Shown piece by piece: positions 25,947 through 36,121 of a stretch of DNA of 64,000 bases (position 1 is the stretch's first letter; every line of letters begins with the position of its first letter). The stretch is from positions 62,001 through 126,000 of the forward strand of contig CACNDW010000003.1 of assembly GCA_902619315.1 (NCBI GenBank), in the 5' to 3' direction. A program made the translations under genes and the position numbers. A model generated the notes under the pieces. The model saw only the letters and a list, made by a program, of their open reading frames with translations, searched no databases and was not told where the DNA came from. The stretch comes from an uncultured Bacteroidota bacterium. GTDB lineage: Bacteria > Bacteroidota > Bacteroidia > Flavobacteriales > Flavobacteriaceae.

Positions 25947-26960
25947 ATGGATAAGCAACTCTTAGAAGAATTTAAAAAAGCACTTATCACCCAAAAAAAA
26001 ATCGTCATCATACCTCACAAAAATCCAGATGGCGATGCATTGGGAAGTTGTCTTGCCCTTCAAGCTTTTTTAACCAAAACTGAACATAATTCACAAATAA
26101 TTTCCCCCAATGAATACCCAGAATTTCTAGATTGGATGCCCGGTCAAAAGAAAATTAAGAAATTTTCAGATGCTATAGATGAATCGATCCAAACGATAGA
26201 AACTGCAGACATCATCTTCACATTGGACTTTAATCAGTTGAGCAGAATTGATAAATTGGGCCCTTTCGTAGAAAAAAGTAATGCTTTAAAAATAATGATT
26301 GACCATCACGAACACCCGGGAGATTATGCATCGATCACCTTCTCAGATAGTACCAAGGGGTCGACTTGTGAAATGGTGTATGAATTGATTAGTCATTTGG
26401 ATCGTGATCAAATGGATGAGGCTATCGCGTCTTGTCTTTATACTGGCATTATGACTGACACAGGCTCATTCAGATTTCCCTCAACTACAGCCAGAACACA
26501 TAAGGTTGTAAGTAAGCTTATTGAAAACGGTGCTCAACCCCATTTGATCAATCAAAAAATTTATGACACAAATTCTATTAATCGATTAAGATTATTAGGT
26601 ACTGCACTCAAAAACCTAAAGAAAATCGAGAGTACCCCGGTAGTCTATATTACACTTTCACAAGAGGAATTAAATCAAAATAAATTCAAGAAAGGAGATA
26701 CTGAGGGCTTTGTCAATTATGGTCTTAGTCTCAAAGGCATATTATTAGCAGTGATCATGATTGAAAATGAAGTTGAAAAAATTATCAAAATGTCTTTTCG
26801 ATCAAAAGGGTCATTCGACGTAAACAAGTTTGCAAAGAAACATTTCAATGGTGGAGGGCACATAAATGCAGCTGGTGGGGTGTCAAGTTTAACTTTAGAT
26901 GAAACTGTTGAGCAATTCATCAAGGTAATAGCAGAGGAAAAATCACAATTTTATGGTTAG
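25947..26960 (+). CDS. nrnA: DHH-family phosphoesterase, NrnA-like oligoribonuclease/pAp phosphatase
   Basis: The DHH motifs run in order: IPHKNPDGDALGSCLAL, IIFTLDFNQLSRID, IMIDHHEHPG and TGIMTDTGSFRFP, then a DHHA1 substrate domain ending GGGHINAAGG. This is the NrnA layout: degradation of short RNA oligonucleotides and of 3'-phosphoadenosine 5'-phosphate, using Mn or Mg in the cytoplasm. 337 residues. It overlaps gldI by eight bases, an arrangement conserved in gliding Flavobacteriia. Confidence 0.94.
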   Translation: MDKQLLEEFKKALITQKKIVIIPHKNPDGDALGSCLALQAFLTKTEHNSQIISPNEYPEFLDWMPGQKKIKKFSDAIDESIQTIETADIIFTLDFNQLSRIDKLGPFVEKSNALKIMIDHHEHPGDYASITFSDSTKGSTCEMVYELISHLDRDQMDEAIASCLYTGIMTDTGSFRFPSTTARTHKVVSKLIENGAQPHLINQKIYDTNSINRLRLLGTALKNLKKIESTPVVYITLSQEELNQNKFKKGDTEGFVNYGLSLKGILLAVIMIENEVEKIIKMSFRSKGSFDVNKFAKKHFNGGGHINAAGGVSSLTLDETVEQFIKVIAEEKSQFYG

Positions 26961-27489
26961 GATCACTTTTTTGTTAATTAGTTCTTTGATTCTTTTAGGA
27001 TGTCAAAATATTGAGCCTCGTCAACCAATCAATATACAAAAGAAGGTTTTTCTTAATGAATCTGCCAAACGAAACAAAAATATAATTGCCATTGAGCAGT
27101 CTTTATTTAGTAAAATTATAAATCAGGAAGAAAAGTTGTCTTTTGAAAGTTCACCTAAAGGCTTTTGGTTTGCATATGAAAATAAAACACCTTTGAGAGA
27201 TAGCTACCCCATAAAAGGGGATCGTGTTACTTTCAGGTATCGAATAGAAGACATTAACGGAAATCTACTATACAATGAAAAAGAATTAGGTGATGTTAGC
27301 TTTGTGGTGGATCAAGAGGATTTGATCCCTGCACTAAGAGAGGGCATAAAATATTTACGATTGGGAGAAATTGGTGTATTTCTCTTTCCTTCCTACCTTT
27401 GTTTCGGCTACCAAGGCGATGGAGAAAAAATTGGTTTAAATCAACCTCTTCGTTTTACAATAGAACTTTTAAAACACGAAAAAAACTAA
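26953..27489 (+). CDS. gldI: GldI, gliding-motility FKBP-type lipoprotein
   Basis: The leader MVRITFLLISSLILLGC is a lipoprotein signal (Cys17). The mature protein has a helical linker (INQEEKLSFESSPKGFWFAYENK) and an FKBP domain (YPIKGDRVTFRYRIEDINGNLLYNEKELGDVSFVVDQEDLIPALREGIKYLRLGEIGVFLFPSYLCFGYQG). This matches GldI, needed for gliding and for the type IX secretion system in Flavobacterium. The FKBP fold is complete in outline, but several aromatic pocket residues are not obvious, so isomerase activity is uncertain. It is flanked by nrnA and a double PPIase. Confidence 0.9.
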   Translation: MVRITFLLISSLILLGCQNIEPRQPINIQKKVFLNESAKRNKNIIAIEQSLFSKIINQEEKLSFESSPKGFWFAYENKTPLRDSYPIKGDRVTFRYRIEDINGNLLYNEKELGDVSFVVDQEDLIPALREGIKYLRLGEIGVFLFPSYLCFGYQGDGEKIGLNQPLRFTIELLKHEKN

Positions 27490-27497
27490 ATTAATCA

Positions 27498-28505
27498 ATG
27501 ATGAAAATAAACAATTTGCTGAAGCTGCTTTTTGCTGTGTCGATAATCAGCTGTGCTGAAAAGTTTCCTGAATTAGATGAAGGCTTGTATGCCAATATTG
27601 AAACAAATAAAGGCGATATAATTTTGCAATTGGAATTGGAAAAAACTCCTATTACAGTTGCCAACTTTGTATCACTAGCAGAGGGAAACAACCCTGAAGT
27701 ATTACAAAAGTTTTTGGGAAAGAAATATTATGATGGATTAATCTTTCACAGAGTCATCAATGACTTTATGATTCAAGGTGGAGATCCAACCGCAACAGGA
27801 ACTGGAGGACCAGGCTATAAATTTACTGATGAAATTACTGATTTGACCCACAATGGTCCCGGCATTCTTTCAATGGCCAATTCAGGACCTGCTACAAATG
27901 GTAGTCAATTCTTTATTACGCATAAAGAAACCCCTTGGCTCGATGGGAAACACACTGTTTTTGGTAAAGTAATTAAGGGCCAAGCGGTTGTGGACAGTAT
28001 TATACAAAATGACAGTATTGTCAATGTATCTATTATTAGAAAAGGAGTTAACGCTGAAAAATTTGACGCTCCAAAAGTATTTTCAAATTATTTTGAACAG
28101 GAAATAATAGCAGAAAGGGAAAGAAAAGAAAAATATGCAAAAGAACTTGAAAAGTTGACTTCTGGGATGGAGCAAACCGATAGCGGACTTTACTATAAAA
28201 TCATCCGAGAAGGGTCTGGAAATCATCCCTCTAAAGGGGAAAACGTTTCAGTTCACTATAGAGGAATGCTGCCAGATGGAACAGTTTTTGACTCTTCATA
28301 TCAACGGAATGAACCCATTGTTTTTCCTCTGGGAATGGGCAGGGTAATTAAAGGATGGGATGAGGGTATTGCTTTACTCAAAAAAGGATCATCGGCAAAA
28401 CTGGTTATTCCAAGTGAATTGGCTTACGGCTCTCGAGGCGCTGGAGGTGTTATCCCTCCAAACACTAGCTTAATTTTTGAGGTAGAGTTGGTCGATTTTA
28501 GATAG
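27498..28505 (+). CDS. Double peptidyl-prolyl isomerase: cyclophilin plus FKBP, lipoprotein
   Basis: A lipoprotein leader ([13 protein letters not shown]) is followed by two isomerase domains. Residues of about 25-190 are a cyclophilin ([53 protein letters not shown]). Residues of about 225-335 are an FKBP ([70 protein letters not shown]). Both active sites look intact. As a periplasmic lipoprotein it probably assists folding of exported proteins. It starts eight bases after gldI, so three linked genes carry three PPIase-like domains. Confidence 0.93.
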   Translation: MMKINNLLKLLFAVSIISCAEKFPELDEGLYANIETNKGDIILQLELEKTPITVANFVSLAEGNNPEVLQKFLGKKYYDGLIFHRVINDFMIQGGDPTATGTGGPGYKFTDEITDLTHNGPGILSMANSGPATNGSQFFITHKETPWLDGKHTVFGKVIKGQAVVDSIIQNDSIVNVSIIRKGVNAEKFDAPKVFSNYFEQEIIAERERKEKYAKELEKLTSGMEQTDSGLYYKIIREGSGNHPSKGENVSVHYRGMLPDGTVFDSSYQRNEPIVFPLGMGRVIKGWDEGIALLKKGSSAKLVIPSELAYGSRGAGGVIPPNTSLIFEVELVDFR

Positions 28506-28552
28506 GAAACCCCTTAAACTCGTTTCCTGTTTTCCATTTAATATTATATTCC

Positions 28553-29611
28553 ATGAGTAAAACAGCAACCACTTTTGTTTGGTACTCAGCTATTCCTTTA
28601 TGGTTGTTGATTGGCTTTGCTCGAAATAACCCTGAATTCATTGAAAAGTACTATAGTAGGTTTTTTTATCCCCTTTCTTTTGATGTACATAAGTTTTTTT
28701 TTGATTTAGTACCCTTCTCATTGGGAGATGTGCTTTACATTATAATAATTCTCTATTTTATAAAAGCAATCTTTCAAAAAATAATCTACTGGAGGGCAAA
28801 GCCACTTAATGTGTTTTTAGATATAGGATCATTAGTAGTTATTACTCTTTGGATTTTCCACCTAAGTTGGGGTTTCAATTACCATAGATTAGCACTAAAT
28901 ATTCAACTTAAGATACCTATTGAATATACTAGAAAAGATTTAGTAAGACAGTTAGACAAAATTATTCAAGAATCAAATCAATCGCATAATCTTCTTGTTT
29001 CCTCAGATACTTTGGCTGTAACATTTCCTTTTTCCAAAAAACAAGTCTTAGAAAAAATCAGCCTTTATAATCCCATGAATCAAGAAACGATTGTTCATCC
29101 CTCCGCGTTAAAAAAATCGTTATTGAGCCTGCCTTTGTCCTATATGGGATATTCGGGATATCTGAATCCCTTTACATTAGAGTCTCAAGCAAATGCTAAA
29201 ATGCCCATTCAAAGTTTGATTACTACATCACTCCACGAAACTGCACATCAAATGGGGTATGCTTCAGAGAAAGAAGCCAATTTTATCGCTTATCTATCTG
29301 CTATCAAGTCTAAGGATCCTTACATTCAGTATGCTGGTAACATTTTTGCATTTAGATATCTATTTAATGATTTGTTAAAGCTGGATCCCAAAAAAGCAAG
29401 AAATAAATTAAAGCTTTTAAATCCAGGCATTTTCAAAAACTTCAAAGAAGTGAATGATTTTTGGAAAAAATATGACAACCCTTTAGAAATCATTTTTAAC
29501 AAAACCTATCATAGTTACCTTAGGGCTAATGGCCAAAAAAGTGGTTTAAAGAGTTACAATGAAATGGTGGGTTTGCTGATCAACTATCACAAAAATGAGA
29601 AGCGATTTTGA
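28553..29611 (+). CDS. DUF3810 membrane protein with an HExxH motif
   Basis: Three hydrophobic segments occupy the first 110 residues. A soluble half follows, with VHPSALKKSLLSLPLSYMGYSGYLNPFTLESQAN and then TTSLHETAHQMGYASEKEANFIAYL, where HETAH is an HExxH zinc-peptidase motif and EAN may add the third ligand. DUF3810 is a Bacteroidota-rich family with no settled function; a membrane-bound metalloprotease is a reasonable guess. It is 47 bases from the double PPIase, so a shared transcript is possible. Confidence 0.85.
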   Translation: MSKTATTFVWYSAIPLWLLIGFARNNPEFIEKYYSRFFYPLSFDVHKFFFDLVPFSLGDVLYIIIILYFIKAIFQKIIYWRAKPLNVFLDIGSLVVITLWIFHLSWGFNYHRLALNIQLKIPIEYTRKDLVRQLDKIIQESNQSHNLLVSSDTLAVTFPFSKKQVLEKISLYNPMNQETIVHPSALKKSLLSLPLSYMGYSGYLNPFTLESQANAKMPIQSLITTSLHETAHQMGYASEKEANFIAYLSAIKSKDPYIQYAGNIFAFRYLFNDLLKLDPKKARNKLKLLNPGIFKNFKEVNDFWKKYDNPLEIIFNKTYHSYLRANGQKSGLKSYNEMVGLLINYHKNEKRF

Positions 29612-29654
29612 TGTTACTCTTGTAATTACCCAATAACTTTATAAAAAAATAGCT

Positions 29655-30425
29655 TTGAAATATATCAGCAGTGCCCAAAACCCAATGATCAAAAAACTGA
29701 ATCTTTTGATAAGTAAATCAAGAGTTCGTAAAAAAGAAAATCGATTTGTGGTATCGGGTGAGCGGGAACTTAGCAGAGCAGTTGAAATGGGCTATAAAGT
29801 AGAAACTCTTTTCTACAGGGTGGATTATTATAAAAAAATTATTAAAGTTTATTCTGATAGTGTTTTCGAATTAAGTTCCGATCTTTTTGACCGCCTAAGC
29901 AAACGATCGGGCTCTGAAGAAGTCATTGCCATATTAGAGACTAAAAGCCATCATATCAAAGATATTACTGTCGATAATGACAGTCGTGTTCTAGTGGTGG
30001 AAGCTCCAGAAAAACCTGGTAACATTGGGGCTTTATTACGAACCGCTGCTGCCGCTGGGTGGGATGCGGTTATTATTGCCAATCCCAAAACTGACCTTTA
30101 CCACCCCCAAATAATCCGAAACAGTATGGGGGGTGTCTTTTGTCTTCCAATTGCCTCCGCTAGTTCCGATGAGGTAATCTCATTTTTGGAGGCAAATGCT
30201 TTTAACATATCAGCTGCAGCCTTGAATAATGAAGCTAAACACTTTAAAAGAGTAAAATACCAAAGGCCGTTGGCTCTAGTTTTCGGGACTGAGGACAAAG
30301 GTCTTAACCAAAAATGGTTGAAAAAGGCAAAACATATTGTACAAATTCCGGTAAAGTTTCCCATTGATTCACTCAATCTGTCTGTTTCGGCAGGGATTTT
30401 GATGTATCACTGTGGAGACCAATGA
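29655..30425 (+). CDS. TrmH/SpoU-family RNA 2'-O-methyltransferase
   Basis: An N-terminal substrate-binding part (NPMIKKLNLLISKSRVRKKENRFVVSGERELSRA) precedes a knotted SPOUT domain with all three motifs: EAPEKPGNIGALLRTAAAAGWDAVI, LALVFGTEDKGL and IPVKFPIDSLNLSVSAGIL. It methylates a ribose 2'-OH in rRNA or tRNA using S-adenosylmethionine; the target site cannot be read from sequence. The start is TTG at 29655, needed to keep the conserved SSAQNP start. Confidence 0.92.
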   Translation: MKYISSAQNPMIKKLNLLISKSRVRKKENRFVVSGERELSRAVEMGYKVETLFYRVDYYKKIIKVYSDSVFELSSDLFDRLSKRSGSEEVIAILETKSHHIKDITVDNDSRVLVVEAPEKPGNIGALLRTAAAAGWDAVIIANPKTDLYHPQIIRNSMGGVFCLPIASASSDEVISFLEANAFNISAAALNNEAKHFKRVKYQRPLALVFGTEDKGLNQKWLKKAKHIVQIPVKFPIDSLNLSVSAGILMYHCGDQ

Positions 30426-30465
30426 TTTTGTTGAATTAAAAGTTTCGATTACCTTTATTCTACCG

Positions 30466-32670
30466 ATGATTGTCAGTGAAAAAATAGAGAATAAAGAGAT
30501 TGTCAAGCAGTATAAAGAACTGCTTCAAATCAGTTATCAAACCCTATCTAATAAGGATAAGATACTGATCCGTTCAGCCTTTGATACTGCTGTTAATGCT
30601 CACAGAAATCAGCGCCGAAAGTCTGGTGAACCCTATGTTTATCACCCAATTAGTGTTGCCAAAATCGTAGCTCACGAGATCGGTCTGGATGCCACCTCTA
30701 TTGCAGCTGCTCTATTACATGACGTAGTAGAGGACACTGAATACAGCTTCGAAGATATTGAGAAACTTTTTGGAAGTGATGTAATGAGAATCGTTGAAGG
30801 GTTAACCAAAATTTCTAAACTCAGTAAAGAGAGTAATGTCTCCCTTCAAGCCGAAAATTTCAGAAAACTACTGATAACCCTGAATGATGATATTAGGGTT
30901 ATAATTATCAAAATTGCTGATCGACTGCACAATATGCAGACCCTTGATGCGATGCCTGAATACAAACAGATTAGAATAGCTTCTGAAACCCTTTATATAT
31001 ATGCACCATTGTCACACCGTATTGGACTCTATAACATCAAAACTGAGCTGGAGGATCTTAGTTTTAAGTATACTGAAGCTGACCGATATGAAACCATTAA
31101 AAATAAAATCGAGGAAAGTAAGGAAGAACAAGATCAATACATCAATTCCTTTTCTGAAATTATTCAATTTGCTCTGGCAAAAGAAAAATTAAAGTATCAA
31201 ATTAAAGGACGCAGTAAATCTATTTTCTCTATCAATAGAAAAATGACCATTCAAAATATTCCTTTTGAGAATGTTTTTGACAAGTTTGCCATTCGGATTA
31301 TTTATAAATCCACGCACCGTAATGAAAAGTTTTTGGCATGGAAAATTTATTCTATCATCACAGATCATTTTACACCAAATCCGACACGCCTGAGGGATTG
31401 GATTACCGCTCCCAAATCAAACGGTTATGAAGCCTTGCATATAACTGTGATGGGGCCAAACAACAAATGGGTAGAAGTTCAGATAAGATCTGAGCGGATG
31501 AATGAAATAGCAGAAAAGGGCTATGCTGCGCATCACAAGTACAAACAAGGGCAACAAAAAGATATTGGAATTGAATCTTGGCTAGACAAACTCCAGGAGG
31601 TTTTGGAAAACCAAAACGAAAACCCTGTTGATTTTGTTGAAAACTTTAAGCTCAACCTTTACGCAAAAGAAATTTTTGTCTTCACTCCAACAGGAGACAT
31701 TAAATCCCTCCCAAAGGGTGCCACTGCTTTGGATTTTGCCTTTAGTATTCATACCGAGATCGGAATGAAAACCAGAGGTGCTAGAGTCAATGGTAAACTA
31801 GTTCCATTAAGCAGGATGCTAAAAAGTGGTGAGAGTATTGAAATTATCACTTCTGATAACATTAAACCCACTTCTAACTGGTTGGATTTTGTAAAAACCT
31901 CAAGGGCAAAATCAAAAATTAAGTCATCACTAAACGACGAAAAGAAAAGAATTGCTGATGATGGGCGAGAAACCCTCAGAAGAAAATTAAAGCAACTTAA
32001 GATCACTCTAAAGGACAAAATCGTAAGTCAGATGCTGAGGTATTTCAATCTCAATAATAGTTTGGATTTGTATTACCGCGTTGGTTTGGGTACAATTGAT
32101 AACAAACAGTTAAAAGATTTCTCAACCAAATACAATAGCAGCTTCCTCAATTTCTTTAAAAAAAGAATTCGAAAGCAAACTATTCCACATAAAAAAGAGG
32201 GCAAAGATCAAATCACACAACGATTTGATACATTGGTTTTTGGTAAGGAAATGGAAACTTTAAAACACTCTTTATCTAATTGTTGTAATCCAATTGCAGG
32301 AGACCAAGTGTTTGGCTACATTAGCGTTAATGAAGGAATTAAAGTCCATAAAAAAGATTGTCCCAATTCCCTTTCCTTACAATCTAACTTCGCTTATAGA
32401 ATCATTAAAGCAAAATGGGTGGATTCATCCTCCGATGAATTTACCGCTATATTAAAACTCTCGGGTATTGACAACATGGGTATAGTTAGTGAGGTAACCA
32501 AATCGATTACGGGAGATATGAGTATAAATATCAATAAACTGAGTTTTGATAGTGAGGATGGTATTTTTACAGGCTTAATCAGTGTAAATGTCAAAAATAA
32601 AACAATACTCAATCGTTTGATTAATAGGATTTTAAAGGTAAAAGGTGTAGATAAAGTTATCAGGGAATGA
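30466..32670 (+). CDS. Rel/SpoT-type (p)ppGpp synthetase/hydrolase
   Basis: It makes and degrades the alarmone (p)ppGpp. The HD hydrolase domain is intact ([46 protein letters not shown]). The synthetase domain has [34 protein letters not shown] and [25 protein letters not shown] domain ([27 protein letters not shown]), a zinc-finger-like part ([17 protein letters not shown]) and a C-terminal ACT domain follow. ATG 30466 is preferred because the product then starts like relatives; a GTG at 30412 would overlap the methyltransferase and add a hydrophobic stretch. 734 residues. Confidence 0.95.
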   Translation: MIVSEKIENKEIVKQYKELLQISYQTLSNKDKILIRSAFDTAVNAHRNQRRKSGEPYVYHPISVAKIVAHEIGLDATSIAAALLHDVVEDTEYSFEDIEKLFGSDVMRIVEGLTKISKLSKESNVSLQAENFRKLLITLNDDIRVIIIKIADRLHNMQTLDAMPEYKQIRIASETLYIYAPLSHRIGLYNIKTELEDLSFKYTEADRYETIKNKIEESKEEQDQYINSFSEIIQFALAKEKLKYQIKGRSKSIFSINRKMTIQNIPFENVFDKFAIRIIYKSTHRNEKFLAWKIYSIITDHFTPNPTRLRDWITAPKSNGYEALHITVMGPNNKWVEVQIRSERMNEIAEKGYAAHHKYKQGQQKDIGIESWLDKLQEVLENQNENPVDFVENFKLNLYAKEIFVFTPTGDIKSLPKGATALDFAFSIHTEIGMKTRGARVNGKLVPLSRMLKSGESIEIITSDNIKPTSNWLDFVKTSRAKSKIKSSLNDEKKRIADDGRETLRRKLKQLKITLKDKIVSQMLRYFNLNNSLDLYYRVGLGTIDNKQLKDFSTKYNSSFLNFFKKRIRKQTIPHKKEGKDQITQRFDTLVFGKEMETLKHSLSNCCNPIAGDQVFGYISVNEGIKVHKKDCPNSLSLQSNFAYRIIKAKWVDSSSDEFTAILKLSGIDNMGIVSEVTKSITGDMSININKLSFDSEDGIFTGLISVNVKNKTILNRLINRILKVKGVDKVIRE

Positions 32671-32679
32671 TTTAAGACT

Positions 32680-32687
32680 TATATTTG
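32680..32687 (+). promoter_or_regulatory. -7 element of fur, probably leaderless
   Basis: TATATTTG ends five bases before the fur ATG at 32693. It begins beyond the rel stop, so fur can be transcribed on its own. Confidence 0.45.
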
Positions 32688-32692
32688 TAAAA

Positions 32693-33142
32693 ATGAAAAA
32701 AAACAAATCCAATCAAGAAATTGTTAAGGAAGTTTTCGTAAACTTTCTAAATAAGCATGCCCACCGTAAAACTCCTGAGCGATTTGCAATATTATATGAG
32801 ATTTATGATAGTGATGAACACTTTGATATAGAATCATTGTACATCACCATGAAAAACAAAAATTATAGAGTAAGCAGAGCAACACTATACAACACTATCG
32901 AACTACTTATGGAATGTGGATTGGTTAGAAAACATCAGTTTGGTAAAAACCAAGCCCAGTATGAAAAGTCCTATTTTGATCATCAACACGACCATATTAT
33001 CTTCACAGATTCAGGAGAGGTAAAGGAATTTTGTGATCCCAGAATTCAAAATATAAAAGAAACAATCGAAGAAATATTCGATATTAAAATACACAACCAT
33101 TCTCTTTATTTTTACGGAACAAAAAAAAGAGTAAACTCATAA
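32693..33142 (+). CDS. fur: Fur-family metal-responsive repressor
   Basis: The winged-helix domain is typical ([57 protein letters not shown]). In the dimerisation domain [10 protein letters not shown] supplies the regulatory metal histidines. The CxxC pair that usually follows (HDHIICTDCGxVxEF) is absent: here the text is [13 protein letters not shown], with Phe and Ser in place of the two cysteines. The structural zinc site is therefore altered or missing, as in some other Fur proteins. It sits between rel and purA, seven bases before the latter. Iron is the likely signal, peroxide or another metal is possible. Confidence 0.9.
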   Translation: MKKNKSNQEIVKEVFVNFLNKHAHRKTPERFAILYEIYDSDEHFDIESLYITMKNKNYRVSRATLYNTIELLMECGLVRKHQFGKNQAQYEKSYFDHQHDHIIFTDSGEVKEFCDPRIQNIKETIEEIFDIKIHNHSLYFYGTKKRVNS

Positions 33143-33149
33143 ACTAAAT

Positions 33150-34421
33150 ATGTCCGTAGACTTACTGCTAGGCCTTCAATGGGGCGACGAAGGGAAAGGT
33201 AAAATCGTAGATTTATTGACCGAATCCTATGACATCATTGCCCGTTTTCAAGGAGGGCCCAATGCCGGTCATACTTTAGAGTTTGATGGGATAAAACACG
33301 TTTTACATACCATCCCTTCAGGGATATTTCACCCAAGTGCCATCAATTTGATTGGTAATGGTGTGGTGATCGATCCTGTTATTTTTAAAAAAGAATTGGA
33401 GAAATTGAGTCCCTACAATATTGATTTTTCGACAAAATTATTTTTATCAAAAAAAGCCCATCTGATTCTTCCTACCCACCGATTATTGGATGCCGCTTCG
33501 GAGGCTTCTAAAGGAAAAGGCAAAATTGGCTCAACCTTAAAGGGAATTGGTCCAACCTACATGGACAAAACCGGAAGAAATGGGATGCGTGTAGGAGATA
33601 TTTTAACCAAAAGGTGGAAAGATAGCTATAAGGCATTGACCCAGAAACACCTCAAAATGTTGGATTTTTACAATGTAGATTTAGAATATGACTTAGGTGA
33701 ATTAGAAACCCAATTTTTCGAATCCATTGAATCCTTTAAAAAATGCAAAATAGTAGATAGTGAAAACTTTCTAAATAAAGCTCAAGAGGCTGGAAAAAAG
33801 ATTTTAGCTGAAGGAGCTCAAGGATCGTTACTCGATGTTGACTTTGGAACTTATCCATTCGTTACCTCCTCGACCACAACGGCGGCAGGAGCATGTACTG
33901 GTTTAGGTATTGCCCCCAATAGAATTAAAGAGGTTTTTGGAATTTTTAAAGCCTATACTACCCGAGTAGGCAGCGGACCTTTTCCAACTGAGTTATTTGA
34001 CGATGTCGGTAAGCGCATTGCTAAAATCGGAAATGAGTTTGGAGCCACCACAGGAAGAGCTCGACGTTGCGGATGGATTGACTTAGTTGCCCTAAAATAC
34101 GCTATTCAGGTTAACGGTGTTACCCAACTGATGATGATGAAAGGTGATGTGCTCTCCGGAATTGACACAATCAAGGTTTGTAATCAATACAAAACAGAGC
34201 ATGGAGTAATCCACCATTTTCCCTTCGACATCAATAATGAATCCATATCTCCTCAATACATTGAAATTCCTGGATGGAAGGAAGATATAACTCAAGTCAA
34301 TTTGGTCGAAAAACTTCCCAAAAACTTTATAGATTACATCAAATTTCTTGAGCGAGAACTCGATACACCAATTAAAATTGTTTCTGTAGGACCTGATAGA
34401 AAACAGACCATTTTGAGGTAG
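33150..34421 (+). CDS. purA: PurA, adenylosuccinate synthetase
   Basis: The first committed step from IMP to AMP, using GTP and aspartate. LLGLQWGDEGKGKIVDLL is the GTP loop with catalytic Asp, ARFQGGPNAGHT the IMP site, GKGKIGSTLKGIGPTYMDKTGRNG and GAQGSLLDVDFGTYPFVTSS follow, then the aspartate loop GATTGRARRCGWIDLVAL. 423 residues, complete. It sits seven bases after fur, in the order usual in Flavobacteriia. Confidence 0.97.
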   Translation: MSVDLLLGLQWGDEGKGKIVDLLTESYDIIARFQGGPNAGHTLEFDGIKHVLHTIPSGIFHPSAINLIGNGVVIDPVIFKKELEKLSPYNIDFSTKLFLSKKAHLILPTHRLLDAASEASKGKGKIGSTLKGIGPTYMDKTGRNGMRVGDILTKRWKDSYKALTQKHLKMLDFYNVDLEYDLGELETQFFESIESFKKCKIVDSENFLNKAQEAGKKILAEGAQGSLLDVDFGTYPFVTSSTTTAAGACTGLGIAPNRIKEVFGIFKAYTTRVGSGPFPTELFDDVGKRIAKIGNEFGATTGRARRCGWIDLVALKYAIQVNGVTQLMMMKGDVLSGIDTIKVCNQYKTEHGVIHHFPFDINNESISPQYIEIPGWKEDITQVNLVEKLPKNFIDYIKFLERELDTPIKIVSVGPDRKQTILR

Positions 34422-34453
34422 ATTTTCTAATTTAGTACCAACAACTACTTACT

Positions 34454-36121
34454 GTGAGAAAGCATATTCAAATCGGCATACTTCAGCTTGTTTTTCTATT
34501 TGCGATAGGAAAAGCAGTAGCACAAGAAGAACCAAAGATAATTAAAATCATTCAGGCTGGAGGCTCCACCCAAGATCAGTTTAATTTTCCCGGTGCCAAT
34601 ATATTGGTAAAAAAAGAGGGAATCAGAGTTCACCTTTTTCACGAGGGTGCCTTGATAAAATCCGATGTGTCTTATTTCTATCCCAAGGAAAATTTTTTTA
34701 GAGCCAATGGTGACGTGATCTTTACCCAAGGCGATAGTCTAAAAATGACATGTGATCAAATCGAATATGACGGTACCAGTAAACTTGCCAAAGCATGGGG
34801 AAAAGTAGTTCTTGAAAGACCCGATATGAATCTCAAAACAGATACCCTCTTTTTGGATCGAGCCAATTCTAAGGCTTTTTATAATTCTTTTGGAACCATC
34901 GAAGATGAAAAAAGAAAACTCACTAGCATCAGAGGGATCTACTTTATGGATGAAAAAAAATACCGATTCATCTCTAGTGTAAAAATTGACGACCCAGAAT
35001 ACCTGCTCAATTCTCAACGACTGGACTATTATACCGAAAGTGACAAGGCCTTCTTTTATGGAAAAACAACCATCGTGGGAGAGGAATACGACATTTATTG
35101 TGAAAAGGGTGCTTATGACACCCAATTGCAAAGAGGTAATTTTCAGGAAAATGCAGTCATCTTTTATGACAATAAAGAAATCAGAGGGGACAGTTTGTAT
35201 TTTGAAAATGAAAAAAATTATGCCGCTGCAACCAACAACATCAGTGTGATTGACACCCTAAACAAATCTGTCATCAATGGCCATTACGGTGAGGTTTTCA
35301 AAGCTAAGGATTCTGCCATTATCACCCGAAGAGGCTTGGCCGTTAACATCATCGATCAGGATTCGCTCTACATACACGCCGATACACTCATTGCTACAGG
35401 ACCAACTGAAAAAAAAATATTGAGGGGATACTATGATGTGAGAATATTTAAAACAGACCTCAGAGGAAAATCAGATTCACTTCATTTAGATCAAAGTACA
35501 GGACTTATCAAATTACTTAAATTACCGCTGAGCCGGAAGGAAAGTCAAATATTAACAGCCAGCCAAAAAAACAAAAAAAATCCTATTCTATGGTTTGGAA
35601 GAAGTCAAATGTCAGGAGATAAAATATTTCTTACCTCCAACATGGAAACCAAAAAACTGGATTCCCTTAAAATTATTGGCAACAGCTGGATTATTGAAAG
35701 AGATTCCATAAGTGATACCGGTTTTAATCAAATTAAGGGCGGAGTACTCGATGGTCTTTTTAAGGAAGGAGAACTTCGTGAAATTGACGTTAGTAAAAAT
35801 ACGGAGGTCGTTTATTATATGTACTCGGATGAAGACAATGAATTGATTGGGATTGACAAAACCACGTGTAGCCGACTTAAAATGGTTACTAGGGAAAATC
35901 AGATTGAGGACATTACTTTCTTTGTCAGTCCAGACGGAAACTTATTTCCAGACAAAGATTTACCCCTTAACGAACGAAAACTCGAAGGTTTTATTTGGAG
36001 AGAGGATGAGCGCCCCAATACCATACAGGAGCTTTTTAGTAAAGAGGATAATCAATTTCAACCCACTGAAATCAAAGAGGTAAGCATACCTGAGGATTTT
36101 CTGCAAAAAATAGACGAATAA
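34454..36121 (+). CDS. OstA-like protein, probable LPS-transport (LptA/LptD N-domain) factor
   Basis: It starts with GTG (34454), giving a clean signal peptide RKHIQIGILQLVFLFAIGKAVAQ. The rest is repeating beta-strands of the OstA fold: FRANGDVIFTQGDSLKMTCDQIEYDGTSKLAKAWGKVVLERPDMNLKTDTLFLD, then similar turns (AFFYGKTTIVGEEYDIYCEKGAYDTQLQRGNFQENAVIFYDN). The fold forms the periplasmic bridge that carries LPS to the outer membrane. At 555 residues it is longer than LptA of E. coli (about 185). The following aminotransferase starts with no gap. Confidence 0.87.
   Translation: MRKHIQIGILQLVFLFAIGKAVAQEEPKIIKIIQAGGSTQDQFNFPGANILVKKEGIRVHLFHEGALIKSDVSYFYPKENFFRANGDVIFTQGDSLKMTCDQIEYDGTSKLAKAWGKVVLERPDMNLKTDTLFLDRANSKAFYNSFGTIEDEKRKLTSIRGIYFMDEKKYRFISSVKIDDPEYLLNSQRLDYYTESDKAFFYGKTTIVGEEYDIYCEKGAYDTQLQRGNFQENAVIFYDNKEIRGDSLYFENEKNYAAATNNISVIDTLNKSVINGHYGEVFKAKDSAIITRRGLAVNIIDQDSLYIHADTLIATGPTEKKILRGYYDVRIFKTDLRGKSDSLHLDQSTGLIKLLKLPLSRKESQILTASQKNKKNPILWFGRSQMSGDKIFLTSNMETKKLDSLKIIGNSWIIERDSISDTGFNQIKGGVLDGLFKEGELREIDVSKNTEVVYYMYSDEDNELIGIDKTTCSRLKMVTRENQIEDITFFVSPDGNLFPDKDLPLNERKLEGFIWREDERPNTIQELFSKEDNQFQPTEIKEVSIPEDFLQKIDE

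Noticed and set aside
30412..30465. GTG-initiated extension of the Rel protein
   Set aside because: It overlaps the methyltransferase gene and adds residues absent from relatives; ATG 30466 fits better.
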